Source: Hyphomonadaceae bacterium
GTDB taxonomy: Bacteria; Pseudomonadota; Alphaproteobacteria; Caulobacterales; Aquidulcibacteraceae
Length of the DNA: 64,000 nt
Assembly: GCA_016791445.1 (NCBI GenBank)
Contig: JAEUMP010000002.1
Span: forward strand, 1 to 64,000
Direction: 5' to 3'
Below the pieces are notes generated by a model. The model saw only the letters and a list, made by a program, of their open reading frames with translations. It did not search any database and was not told where the DNA came from. Position numbers and translations under genes: made by a program. Every line of letters begins with the position of its first letter. Position 1 is the first letter of the stretch. This document shows positions 1 to 6,574 of this stretch, in pieces.

Positions 1-495
1 CGTCCATGTCGCCGCAAGCACGGCGGCCGTGCCGACATGCGGCGACCACAGAAAGAGTGCGAGCACGGCGCCGATCATGCCGACGAAGATCGGATTGCGC
101 GACCAGCGAAAGAGGCCGCGCGCAACAAGCGGACCTGGCCCATTCGCCGGCACGCCGATGCGCCATGATGCGCCCATCTGGATTTGTGCCAACGCAATCA
201 GCGCGACAGCGCTGATGAACGCGATTGCGCTCGCCCATTTGAGCGCGGCGGCGTCGCTCCAGGCGGGCCGGCCGAGGGCGCGCTCCCAGTCCGGCGCCAG
301 CCAGGCCATCGTCGCAAAGGTCAGCGCGAGCAAGACCGCAAGTTTCCAATTGCGCTCGGCGACACTCTGGATCGCCGCGTGGCGCCCGAAGCTGAACGCC
401 TTCACGCCGTGGGCTCGTTCGACCGACCAGGCGCGCAAGGCGGAGACAGCGATGATGGCGAGGATAGCGGCAAGGGGGAGCCAGGCGGGCGGCAT
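1..495 (-). CDS. ICMT-like integral membrane methyltransferase, cut by the window edge
   Basis: Only the first 165 codons are inside the window. The ATG at 495 is preceded by GAGG at a good distance, and no other in-frame start lies upstream. Hydrophobic segments are visible at about residues 5-20, 51-67, 88-105 and 138-160. The stretch RGLFRWSRNPIFVGM (residues 126-140) is the conserved region of the isoprenylcysteine carboxyl methyltransferase / PEMT-like family, which methylates substrates at the membrane using S-adenosylmethionine. Bacterial members rarely have known substrates and often sit in metal-resistance clusters. The gene diverges from a MerR regulator and its promoter has a MerR-type 19-bp spacer, so metal-induced expression is inferred. 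The family call is fairly sure; the substrate is unknown. Confidence 0.85.
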   Translation of the reverse strand, partial: MPPAWLPLAAILAIIAVSALRAWSVERAHGVKAFSFGRHAAIQSVAERNWKLAVLLALTFATMAWLAPDWERALGRPAWSDAAALKWASAIAFISAVALIALAQIQMGASWRIGVPANGPGPLVARGLFRWSRNPIFVGMIGAVLALFLWSPHVGTAAVLAATWT

Positions 496-521
496 GAGGG
501 CCTCGATTTGTGACGCCGACA

Positions 522-552
522 CCTCTACATTCTCTAGTCACTAGAGGATCAA
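522..552 (-). promoter_or_regulatory. MerR-type promoter/operator for the ICMT-like gene
   Basis: Read on the minus strand: -35 TTGATC (552-547), a 19-nt spacer, then -10 TAGAGG (527-522). The spacer begins with a perfect dyad of 7-bp arms around one base, CTCTAGT-G-ACTAGAG (546-532). An over-long 19-bp spacer holding a dyad is the hallmark of promoters activated by MerR-family proteins. The TAGAGG box resembles the TAAGGT box of mer promoters. The predicted transcript has a short leader and a GAGG ribosome site before the ATG at 495. Confidence 0.75.
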
Positions 553-560
553 GGGCAAAA

Positions 561-1037
561 ATGCAGGCGATTGGAGCGGCGGCGAGACGGACGGGCCTCA
601 AGGTCCCGACCATCAGATTCTACGAGCAGGAGGGGCTGATCAGCCCGCCCGAGCGGACCGGCAGCGGCCGTCGGCTCTATGCGGACGCTGATGTGCGCCG
701 GCTCTCCTTCATCCGGCACGCCCGCACGCTCGGGTTCGAACTCGACGACATTCGCTCGCTCCTCGATCTGTCCGATCATCCCCAGCGTCCGTGCGACGAC
801 GCCGATAGGATCGCCCGGCGCCACCTCGCGGAAGTGGACACGCGCATCGAGCAATTGTCCGCGCTTAAGAAAGAGCTCGCGCGGATCGTCAGATCGTGCG
901 CGGGCGGACGCGCGGGTGATTGCCAGGTCATCGAGGCGCTCGCCGATCACGCGCATTGCGATAGCGATCACGAGACCAAGGTCTCCAAGCCACAATCGCG
1001 CGCGAAGGCAAAACGTCCGAAAGCGGCTCGGAGATGA
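561..1037 (+). CDS. MerR-family metal-responsive regulator (ZntR/CadR-like)
   Basis: The 158-residue protein has an N-terminal winged HTH ([19 protein letters not shown], residues 5-23), a MerR-type second half and a long dimerisation helix. Cysteines at 78, 113, 121 and 133 plus His130 sit where ZntR/CadR/PbrR-type sensors bind metal (C79, the C114/C115 region, H119, C124 in ZntR). Family members twist the 19-bp-spaced promoter into an active form when metal binds. An ATG at 561 is used because the HTH begins directly after it. A longer in-frame start at 510 would run through the operator and is rejected. The gene overlaps ynfA by 4 bp. Metal identity (Zn, Cd, Pb or Co) is not readable. Confidence 0.93.
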   Translation: MQAIGAAARRTGLKVPTIRFYEQEGLISPPERTGSGRRLYADADVRRLSFIRHARTLGFELDDIRSLLDLSDHPQRPCDDADRIARRHLAEVDTRIEQLSALKKELARIVRSCAGGRAGDCQVIEALADHAHCDSDHETKVSKPQSRAKAKRPKAARR

Positions 1038-1366
1038 ACGCTTCGCTGCTCGTCATCTATGCGGGCGCGGCGTTCGCGGAAATTGCCGGATGTTTCGCGT
1101 TCTGGGCTTGGTTGCGCTTGGGCCGCTCGGTCTGGTGGATCGTTCCAGGCGCTGTGTCGCTCTGTCTGTTCGCGTGGTTGCTCACGCTCGTGCCGACCGA
1201 TGCGGCTGGTCGCGCTTACGCGGCCTATGGCGGCGTCTATATCGCCGCGTCCCTTGTCTGGCTTTGGCTTGCCGAAGGCGCGCGGCCTGATCGATGGGAT
1301 GTCATCGGCGCCAGCGTGTGCCTCATCGGCGCCGCCATCATCCTGCTCGCTCCGCGCTCTGCCTGA
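1034..1366 (+). CDS. ynfA: YnfA family (UPF0060) small membrane protein
   Basis: The 110-residue protein has four hydrophobic helices. It contains the family-typical [17 protein letters not shown] near the N-terminus and [17 protein letters not shown] in the middle. YnfA proteins are small multidrug-resistance-like membrane proteins; efflux of cationic compounds has been proposed for some. The ATG overlaps the merR stop (ATGA), so the two genes are translationally coupled. Its place in a metal-response cluster suggests a stress export or tolerance role, but this is inference. Confidence 0.93.
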   Translation: MNASLLVIYAGAAFAEIAGCFAFWAWLRLGRSVWWIVPGAVSLCLFAWLLTLVPTDAAGRAYAAYGGVYIAASLVWLWLAEGARPDRWDVIGASVCLIGAAIILLAPRSA

Positions 1367-1369
1367 ACG

Positions 1370-1783
1370 CTATCCCGACAGCTCTTCCATCAGCGTACAG
1401 TCTGGTGTGGCGCCACTCGCACAGGCTTCTGTGCAACTCGCCGCCATCGCCGTCAGCGTGCGCTCCAGCGCTTCAAGTTCGTCGCGCCTTGCGCGCACCG
1501 TGTTGAGATGCGTGAGCGTCAGATCTCGCGCCGACAGACACGAAGGCGTCTTGGCGTCCATCACATCCAGAAGCGCGCGGACATCTTCAATTGGAAAACC
1601 GAGATCGCGGCAGCGGCGGATGAAGCGCAGCCGATGCAGCTCCGGCTGCCCATAGGCGCGCCGGCCATTAGCGCCGCGGCCCACGAGGCGCAGGAGCCCG
1701 ATTTCCTCATAATAGCGGATGGTGGCTGGGGTGCATTGGGTGCGCGCCGCCGCTTCGCCGATGGTCATGCCAGCTATCGCCAC
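1370..1783 (-). CDS. MerR-family regulator, mercury-type cysteine pattern
   Basis: The 137-residue protein has a MerR HTH (MTIGEAAARTQCTPATIRYY, residues 6-25). Counting from the GTG at 1783, cysteines fall at 82, 117, 121 and 129. C82 and C117 coincide with mercury ligands of Tn501/Tn21 MerR, and a third Cys lies a few residues after the usual C126. GTG is chosen because GGAG lies 7 nt upstream; ATG at 1768 is an alternative. It diverges from the MerT-like gene, whose promoter holds its likely operator. Mercury or a related thiol-seeking metal is plausible. Ynf/MerR pairs on either side make a double regulatory cassette. Confidence 0.9.
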   Translation of the reverse strand: MAIAGMTIGEAAARTQCTPATIRYYEEIGLLRLVGRGANGRRAYGQPELHRLRFIRRCRDLGFPIEDVRALLDVMDAKTPSCLSARDLTLTHLNTVRARRDELEALERTLTAMAASCTEACASGATPDCTLMEELSG

Positions 1784-1801
1784 GGGTCCGCTCCAAATCG
1801 C

Positions 1802-1832
1802 TTGCTCTTCAAGTTACTTGAGGAGTTACGAC
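1802..1832 (+). promoter_or_regulatory. MerR-type promoter/operator for the MerT-like gene
   Basis: -35 TTGCTC (1802-1807), a 19-nt spacer and -10 TACGAC (1827-1832) face the MerT-like gene. The spacer starts with TTCAAGT-T-ACTTGAG (1808-1822), a 15-nt dyad with one mismatch. The dyad extends to CTCTTCAAGT/ACTTGAGGAG (1805-1825), 10-bp arms around one base. The layout (-35, 15-nt dyad, 4 nt, -10) is identical to that at 522-552. Confidence 0.65.
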
Positions 1833-1868
1833 GCCTCCGCAAGGCCCAATGGCCTGCCGGAGGCCGCA

Positions 1869-2195
1869 ATGAAGAAATCCTGGTTGACCTGGCTCGGTCT
1901 TGGCGCCGCGTGCGCTGTCTGCTGCGCGCCGCTGATCGCGCCGCTCGTTGCAGGCGCTATGGGCGCCGGCGCGGCGGGCGTTGGTTTCTCGTTCTTTGGT
2001 TTTGGCCTGGCCGAGACACTGTGTGTGACAGCGATTGCCGGCGCGCTGGCCGCCCTCGGCGTGCTTGTGCTGGTCCGCCGTAGGGCCGCGAGGAAGGCAG
2101 CCGAAGCATGCGCGTGTGCGCCTTCTAGCGACTCTGTGCAGTGCGAGGTAGCCGGCGCCTGTGCGCCCGGCGAACGCGGCGCAACCGCTCCGTAG
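1869..2195 (+). CDS. MerT/MerF-like small metal-transport membrane protein with cysteine-rich tail
   Basis: The 108-residue protein has two hydrophobic helices (about 7-30 and 40-70). A CAVCCAP motif with a vicinal cysteine pair lies inside helix 1, as in MerT and MerF inner-membrane mercury uptake proteins. After a basic RRRAARK segment comes a tail with CAC, C and C motifs (about residues 80-100). MerT itself has a cysteine pair in helix 1 and a second pair in a cytoplasmic loop, so the tail cysteines may serve as the receiving site. GGAGG sits 5 nt before the ATG. It diverges from the mercury-type MerR and is probably induced through it. No merP or merA is visible, so exact metal and direction of transport remain open. 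Confidence 0.75.
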   Translation: MKKSWLTWLGLGAACAVCCAPLIAPLVAGAMGAGAAGVGFSFFGFGLAETLCVTAIAGALAALGVLVLVRRRAARKAAEACACAPSSDSVQCEVAGACAPGERGATAP

Positions 2196-2434
2196 CCATC
2201 CTCATGACGGACAGCAAAAGCCCTGTGTTCGGCCCGCGCCGGAGGCGCATGCCTCGCCGCTGACCAATGACAAAGCCCTGCGTCCCGACACCCTCAGTGC
2301 GCCATCGCGCGCAGGCGGCGTCAGGGTGAAAAGCGAAGCGCGCCTTGACGCCGCCGAGCACGATGGCAGGCGCTCATGCTCAAACCGGCAGGCGTTCCCT
2401 ATAGTCGTGCAATCAGACGCCCCCTGCGCATCTA
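2196..2434. other. Island DNA without a recognised gene
   Basis: No convincing coding frame, start with ribosome site, or known repeat was seen in these 239 bases. Short frames on both strands have no family resemblance. The segment lies between the metal cargo and the AlpA-like gene and is probably decayed island sequence. Confidence 0.4.
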
Positions 2435-2764
2435 CTAGCTCACACGTGTCGGGCGAATCTTCCGGCGGCGCACATCCGGAGCCGGTGCTCGGACAACCTT
2501 GCCACCCTCGCGGACGCAGCGCCTTTGTTCAATCCAGGCTTCAACCTCCGCCAAATCCCAAGCCACAACACGCGAAGTAATCGGAAACCGGCGCGGGAAT
2601 TCGTTGCGCTGCTCCATCTCCCAGATTGTCGTGTCACTCAGTGGAACGAGACGCCGCAATTCCTCCCGGCGTATGCAGCGAGAGGCGAGGCGGCTTTGCG
2701 GCGCGCAGGACGGGCTCGCCGTTGTAGCGGGTGATCTCACTCGACGCGGCACTTCGGTCTTCAT
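2435..2764 (-). CDS. AlpA-family phage/island regulator (excisionase-like HTH)
   Basis: The 109-residue protein carries, at about residues 32-82, the AlpA pattern: RREELRRLVPLSDTTIWEME, then EFPRRFPITSRVVAWDL and EVEAWI. AlpA-like proteins are small HTH proteins that activate integrase genes or aid excision of prophages and genomic islands. The ATG at 2764 has GGAG 6 nt upstream. The gene reads inward from the island end, about 200 bp from the guaA-type attachment sequence, which supports an integration/excision role. The N-terminal 30 and the basic C-terminal 25 residues do not match the core. No integrase is inside the window. Confidence 0.8.
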   Translation of the reverse strand: MKTEVPRRVRSPATTASPSCAPQSRLASRCIRREELRRLVPLSDTTIWEMEQRNEFPRRFPITSRVVAWDLAEVEAWIEQRRCVREGGKVVRAPAPDVRRRKIRPTRVS

Positions 2765-2889
2765 TGCGGACTCCGTCTTTGCCCGTTCGGCGATACGTGG
2801 TAGCGTCAGCCTCAGTCCACGCGCTGAAGGGCAAACGATTTATCCTCTCACTGTACCGTTCGCCGGCGTTCGCGACAAAACGCAATTAT

Positions 2890-2909
2890 TGTCGGTAGTT
2901 CTGTCGGTA
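2890..2909. repeat. Direct repeat TGTCGGTA x2 near the island end
   Basis: TGTCGGTA occurs at 2890-2897 and again at 2902-2909, start points 12 bp apart, in a relatively AT-rich stretch about 60-80 bp inside the attachment sequence. Short direct repeats at this position are typical of arm-type sites for tyrosine recombinases or excisionase sites. The role is inferred from position only. Confidence 0.35.
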
Positions 2910-2966
2910 AAAAGCTGCACGATCCCTCTGGTTTCGTTGGTAATGCTGGGAATTCCGACGTTTTGG

Positions 2967-2984
2967 ACAATTGAGTGGGAGTAA
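2967..2984 (+). other. Attachment-site copy: duplicated 3' end of guaA
   Basis: ACAATTGAGTGGGAGTAA encodes T-I-E-W-E-stop, the conserved C-terminus of GMP synthase (guaA), in the + direction. Nothing upstream in this frame resembles GMP synthase. The 3' end of guaA is a known integration site for tyrosine-recombinase islands and phages, which restore the gene end on one side and leave a short copy at the far side. This is that far copy, so the island lies to the left and the native downstream gene (2991) to the right. Confidence 0.75.
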
Positions 2985-2990
2985 TCCGTC

Positions 2991-3356
2991 GTGGCGACGG
3001 CTCCTCCTAAGATCACGCTCTTCGGCATTCCGAACTGCGACACCGTCAAGAAGGCGCGCGACTGGCTGACCGCCCACGGTCACGCCTACGCGTTTCACAA
3101 CTACAAGACAGATGGCGTCGACAAGAAGTACCTAGAGGCGTGGGTGAAACAGGCGGGTTGGGAGGCGGTGCTCAATCGCGCCGGCACGACGTTCAGGGGG
3201 CTGCCGGAAACTGACAAGGCGGCGCTCACTGCGCGCAGGGCGGTCACGCTGATGTGCGCGCAGCCTTCGCTCATCAAGCGGCCTGTTCTGGAGCGCGGCG
3301 ACCTGCTCCTGATCGGGTTCAAGCCTGCACTCTACGCCGAGGCGCTGGGCGGTTGA
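2991..3356 (+). CDS. ArsC/Spx-family reductase-like protein (YffB type)
   Basis: The 121-residue protein has a thioredoxin-fold start TLFGIPNCDTVKKARDWL with a single active-site cysteine (C16), as in YffB. Later come the family-typical RGL, a run of leucines and the RPVLE motif near residue 96 that precedes the last strand. YffB-like proteins are glutathione-dependent reductases of unclear substrate; Spx-type transcription roles belong to Firmicutes. GTG start with GGGAG upstream. It begins 7 bases after the guaA-type terminus, so it was probably the gene directly downstream of guaA before the island inserted. It belongs to the chromosome, not to the metal cargo. Confidence 0.9.
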   Translation: MATAPPKITLFGIPNCDTVKKARDWLTAHGHAYAFHNYKTDGVDKKYLEAWVKQAGWEAVLNRAGTTFRGLPETDKAALTARRAVTLMCAQPSLIKRPVLERGDLLLIGFKPALYAEALGG

Positions 3357-3512
3357 GAGATCTCCACCCGGGAGCCCCTGCAGCTGATCTTTCCGGCCCT
3401 GGACCGCCTCTTTTGCGCCATTTTCTACCCAGGCGCATCCAAACACCCCCCGTGCCGCATCTTCCTGATGTCACCGCCACTGAAGGCGGCTCGAGATCAA
3501 GGAGACAGCAAC

Positions 3513-3593
3513 GTGTTCGAAACCATCCTCATCCTCGCCATTCTCGGCGCATTCGCCGGCCCCCTCGCGGGCCTTGCCATCACCCGCTCGTGA
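3513..3593 (+). CDS. 26-residue hydrophobic peptide in front of the ECF sigma operon
   Basis: A GTG at 3513 preceded by AAGGAG at an 8-nt spacing opens a frame of 26 codons (MFETILILAILGAFAGPLAG then LAITRS). Almost the whole peptide is one membrane helix with a basic end. It ends 32 bp before the next gene, whose own ribosome site is GGGAG. Tiny membrane peptides next to ECF systems may be envelope sensors or regulators; that is inference. The good ribosome site and hydrophobic composition argue for expression. Confidence 0.55.
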   Translation: MFETILILAILGAFAGPLAGLAITRS

Positions 3594-3625
3594 ACCGAAC
3601 CTGATCAGACTGGGAGATCAACGTC

Positions 3626-4021
3626 ATGGAAGAAGTCTTGGTGCCTATGGGCGCGTTCGGCATGATCCTGGGGATTGTGGCGGTTTCGGTCTGGGGCTCT
3701 GTCCAGTCGAAGAAGGAGGCCAACGAGACGGTGCGCCGGGCCATCGACGCGGGCCAGCAGCTCGACAGCGACGCGATCAGCGCGATCGGCAAGCCGGTGC
3801 GGTCAGCGGCGCAGGACCTGCGCGGCGGCATCGTTCTGGTGTCCCTCTCGATCGGTCTCATCCTCGCGGGCCTGATGGCCTCCGGCGCGCTGCCGGTCGC
3901 GGGCAAGGGCTGGGATGAGGACGCCGGCGTCGGCTTCTTCATCGCCGCGATGATCGTGGGCGCCATCGGCGTCGGCCAACTCGTCGCAGGCCTCGTGCGC
4001 CGCGAAAAGAAAGGGGCTTGA
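3626..4021 (+). CDS. DUF6249-type membrane protein of an ECF sigma operon
   Basis: The 131-residue protein has an N-terminal membrane helix (about 8-25), a soluble stretch with ETVRRAIDAGQQLD, a DLRRG-like segment (DLRGGIVLVSLSIGLILAG) starting a second helix, and a third helix near 105-122. This order matches DUF6249 proteins, which accompany ECF sigma factors in alphaproteobacteria and Bacteroidetes and whose role is unknown. Its stop codon overlaps the TTG start of the sigma gene. Probably part of the signal input to the sigma factor. Confidence 0.8.
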   Translation: MEEVLVPMGAFGMILGIVAVSVWGSVQSKKEANETVRRAIDAGQQLDSDAISAIGKPVRSAAQDLRGGIVLVSLSIGLILAGLMASGALPVAGKGWDEDAGVGFFIAAMIVGAIGVGQLVAGLVRREKKGA

Positions 4022-4554
4022 GCGATCCCGACGAGGCTCTGGCCAAGGAAGCGAAACGAGGCTCGACACGTGCTTTCGAGAGCCTCGTTCGGCGAAATCA
4101 GAGTCTCGTGCGCGGATTTCTGCGCCGGCTTGCAGCTGGCGACGCCGCGCTCGCCGACGATCTTGCACAGGAAACCTTCGTGATGGCCTGGCGCAGGATC
4201 GGATCGTTCGAAGCCAAGGGGTCGTTCAAGGGGTGGTTGTGCCGGATCGCCTATACGCAGTTCCTGCAGAACCGCCGCTCCGCCAAGGCCTCCCAACGTC
4301 GTGAAGACGAGGTGATGGCCATGTCCGAGACCGTCCAGGACGATCGCGCCGCCAGTGAAGCGCGCATGGACCTCGACAAGGTCATGGGCGTTCTGTCGCC
4401 GGAACAACGTGCCGCCATGGCGCTCTGTTACGGGGAGGGGATGTCCCACGCTGAGGCTGCGGAGGCGTTGGGGCTTCCCTTGGGCACCGTTAAGTCACAT
4501 GTTGTCAGAGGCCGGGCCAAGGTTCTGGCCGAGTTTGAAGGAGCGGCGGCATGA
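4018..4554 (+). CDS. ECF-type RNA polymerase sigma factor
   Basis: The 178-residue protein shows region 2 (FESLVRRNQSLVRGFLRRLA, then DLAQETFVMAWRRI and FKGWLCRIAYTQFLQNRR, about residues 20-85) and region 4 (LSPEQRAAMALCYGEGMSHA and GLPLGTVKSHVVRGRAKV, about 122-170). ECF factors redirect RNA polymerase in response to envelope or other stress. The start is TTG, overlapping the previous stop as TTGA, which implies translation coupled to the DUF6249 gene and possibly low yield. The next gene overlaps its stop by 4 bp and is the likely anti-sigma factor. Confidence 0.95.
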   Translation: MSDPDEALAKEAKRGSTRAFESLVRRNQSLVRGFLRRLAAGDAALADDLAQETFVMAWRRIGSFEAKGSFKGWLCRIAYTQFLQNRRSAKASQRREDEVMAMSETVQDDRAASEARMDLDKVMGVLSPEQRAAMALCYGEGMSHAEAAEALGLPLGTVKSHVVRGRAKVLAEFEGAAA

Positions 4555-4886
4555 CGACCGAAGAAAGCGAGGACGCCAAGATGCGTGCGCTGTTCGGCGA
4601 AGCATCGCGCCCCCCGATGGGCGACGAGGAGTTTGTGCAGGGCGTCATGGCTCGGGTCGACGAGGCGACGGCCGCCCGCAAGGTGCGGTCCAGCGCCGTG
4701 GCGCTGGGCGGGATCGCCTTCGGCGTCGCGCTCCTGTGGCCCTTCAAGGCCGCCATCGTCACCGCGCTGACCGTGCCGCTGGCGCGGTATGTGCCGGACA
4801 TGTCGATGGTGAGCGCTGGAACGGCCGCCATGTGCATCGCGGTCGCCGCGAGCGCCGTGGGCCTTGTGTACGCCGAGAGGGGCTGA
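4551..4886 (+). CDS. Small two-helix membrane protein, candidate anti-sigma factor
   Basis: The 111-residue protein has an acidic cytoplasmic N-terminus (about 1-45, containing MGDEEFVQGVMARVDEA) and two membrane helices (about 48-66 and 85-105). It overlaps the sigma gene as ATGA. Position, size and layout are those of membrane anti-sigma factors, but the zinc-binding HxxxCxxC motif is absent and no named family is recognised. If it is the anti-sigma, binding would use the N-terminal helix. Confidence 0.75.
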   Translation: MTTEESEDAKMRALFGEASRPPMGDEEFVQGVMARVDEATAARKVRSSAVALGGIAFGVALLWPFKAAIVTALTVPLARYVPDMSMVSAGTAAMCIAVAASAVGLVYAERG

Positions 4887-4924
4887 CCCTCCCGCACTGC
4901 GGCATAAGGTGCTAGGGGTCGCTC

Positions 4925-5749
4925 ATGTCCCAGCACATCCAGACCAAGCGGATTTCCGCCCCCGACATCTCCGCCCGCAAGGGCGCGGAGCCGATCGTCT
5001 GCCTGACCGCCTACACGGCGCCCATGGCCGAAATCCTCGACCCCCACTGCGATCTGCTGCTGGTCGGGGACTCCGTCGGCATGGTCGTGCATGGCCTGCC
5101 GACGACCGTGGGCGTCACCATGGACATGATGATCCTGCACGGGCAGGCGGTCATGCGGACCGCCCGGCGCGCCATGGTCGTGGTCGACATGCCGTTCGGC
5201 TCCTATGAGGCCGGAGCGGAGACCGCCTACGCCAATGCCGCCCGGATCATGAAGGAAACCGGCTGCCAGGCCGTGAAGGTCGAGAGCGGTCCCGAAGTCG
5301 CCCGCACCGTGGAGTACATGGTGCGCCGCGGCATTCCCGTCATGGGCCACATCGGGCTGCGCCCGCAGGCGGTGAACGTCGATGGCGGCTTTCGCGCCAA
5401 GGGGCGCAACGAGACCGAACGTGAGCGCGTCATCGCGGAGGCCAAGGCCACCGATGACGCCGGCGCCTTCTGCATCGTCGTGGAGGGGGTGGCGGAGGAA
5501 CTCGCCGCCGAAGTGACCGGGGCCGTCCATGCCCCGACGATCGGAATCGGCGCCTCTGCGGCGTGCGACGGCCAGATCCTCGTCACCGACGACATGCTGG
5601 GCCTGTTCGACTGGACCCCCAAATTCGTGCGCCGCTATGCGGACCTGCGCCGCCATGTGGGTGACGCAATCGCCACTTACGCCGCCGATGTCCGGGCGCG
5701 GCGCTTCCCGGCTTCGGCCGAGACCTACGCCTTCAAGAAGAAGGCCTGA
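4925..5749 (+). CDS. panB: 3-methyl-2-oxobutanoate hydroxymethyltransferase
   Basis: PanB makes ketopantoate from alpha-ketoisovalerate and methylenetetrahydrofolate, the first committed step of pantothenate and CoA synthesis, in the cytoplasm. The 274-residue length is normal. Family motifs run in order: [67 protein letters not shown] (with the catalytic Glu) and [20 protein letters not shown]. No panC is adjacent. It is 38 bp downstream of the ECF operon with no clear terminator between, so partial read-through is possible. Confidence 0.98.
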   Translation: MSQHIQTKRISAPDISARKGAEPIVCLTAYTAPMAEILDPHCDLLLVGDSVGMVVHGLPTTVGVTMDMMILHGQAVMRTARRAMVVVDMPFGSYEAGAETAYANAARIMKETGCQAVKVESGPEVARTVEYMVRRGIPVMGHIGLRPQAVNVDGGFRAKGRNETERERVIAEAKATDDAGAFCIVVEGVAEELAAEVTGAVHAPTIGIGASAACDGQILVTDDMLGLFDWTPKFVRRYADLRRHVGDAIATYAADVRARRFPASAETYAFKKKA

Positions 5750-5813
5750 CCCCGTCCGACGGATGCCGCGCGTTGCGGGCGGGCGCGGGCGCGGCTAGCT
5801 TCCGCCGCCGCGT

Positions 5814-5829
5814 CGGGGACCGTTCCCCG
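5814..5829 (+). terminator. Possible hairpin after panB
   Basis: CGGGGA (5814-5819) pairs with TCCCCG (5824-5829) across a 4-nt loop in the 111-bp gap after panB. There is no uridine run after it, so termination is doubtful. Confidence 0.25.
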
Positions 5830-5860
5830 GCGGACAGGACGATATTGGGATGGATCGCGC

Positions 5861-6574
5861 GTGACCGACATTTTTGAAGAAGTCGAAGAGAATGTTCGGC
5901 GCGACAAGCTGCAGGAGTTCGGGAAGAAGTACGGCGCCTTCCTGATCGCGGGCGCAGTGGCGCTGGTGATGGGCGTCGGCGGCGTCGGCCTTTATCGCTC
6001 CTGGCACGCCGACCGCAGCAAGGATGCTTCGCAGGAGTTCGTCACGCTGCAGGAACTCGCGCAGACCGATCCTGCCGCCGCCGAGCCCAAGCTGGCGGCT
6101 TTCGCGAAGACTGCGCATGGCGGGTACAAGGCGCTCGCCGAAATGGAGCGCGCCAGCGTGTTGCAGGCGCAGGGCGATCTGCCCGGGGCCATTCTCGCCT
6201 TCGAAACAGCCGCGCGGCTTTCCTCCGACACCGCCGTGAAGCAATCCGCACTGCTGCGCGCCGCCTACATCGCCGCAGAAAGCGAGCCCTACGCCGCGCT
6301 GGAAGCACGCGTGAAGCCGCTCATCGACGGCTCTGGCGCGTTCGGCTACCTGGCGCGCGAACTGCTGGCCATCGAGGCGTTTGAAGCGGGCGAGACCGAG
6401 CGCGCACGCGCGCACTTCGACTACCTCGCCACCGCATTCGACGCGCCGCAAGGCGTGCGCGAGCGCGCGCAAAGATATTCAGCCGTCCTCGGCCCAGCCC
6501 CAGAAACCGCGCCTGCCGCGGCGTCGGAGCCATCCACGCCCGCCGCAGCAGCGAACACCGGAGAGAAGAAATGA
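5861..6574 (+). CDS. YfgM-like TPR protein, membrane anchored
   Basis: The 237-residue protein begins with DIFEEVEENVRRDKLQEFGK, followed by one membrane helix (about 26-45) and a helical-repeat periplasmic domain with alanine-rich TPR-like repeats (about 55-205), then a Pro/Ala-rich tail. This is the architecture of YfgM, a periplasmic chaperone-linked partner of the Sec translocon and of outer-membrane assembly. GTG start. It overlaps bamB by 4 bp, matching the conserved yfgM-bamB-der order of proteobacteria. Confidence 0.92.
   Translation: MTDIFEEVEENVRRDKLQEFGKKYGAFLIAGAVALVMGVGGVGLYRSWHADRSKDASQEFVTLQELAQTDPAAAEPKLAAFAKTAHGGYKALAEMERASVLQAQGDLPGAILAFETAARLSSDTAVKQSALLRAAYIAAESEPYAALEARVKPLIDGSGAFGYLARELLAIEAFEAGETERARAHFDYLATAFDAPQGVRERAQRYSAVLGPAPETAPAAASEPSTPAAAANTGEKK

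Noticed and set aside
2499..2984. The + strand frame ending in TIEWE as an intact protein-coding gene
   Set aside because: Only the last five residues resemble GMP synthase; the rest is unrelated and antisense to AlpA. It is treated as an attachment-site copy.
4887..4924. A sigma-70 promoter just before panB
   Set aside because: TGCTAGGG resembles a -10 but no -35 lies at a workable distance.
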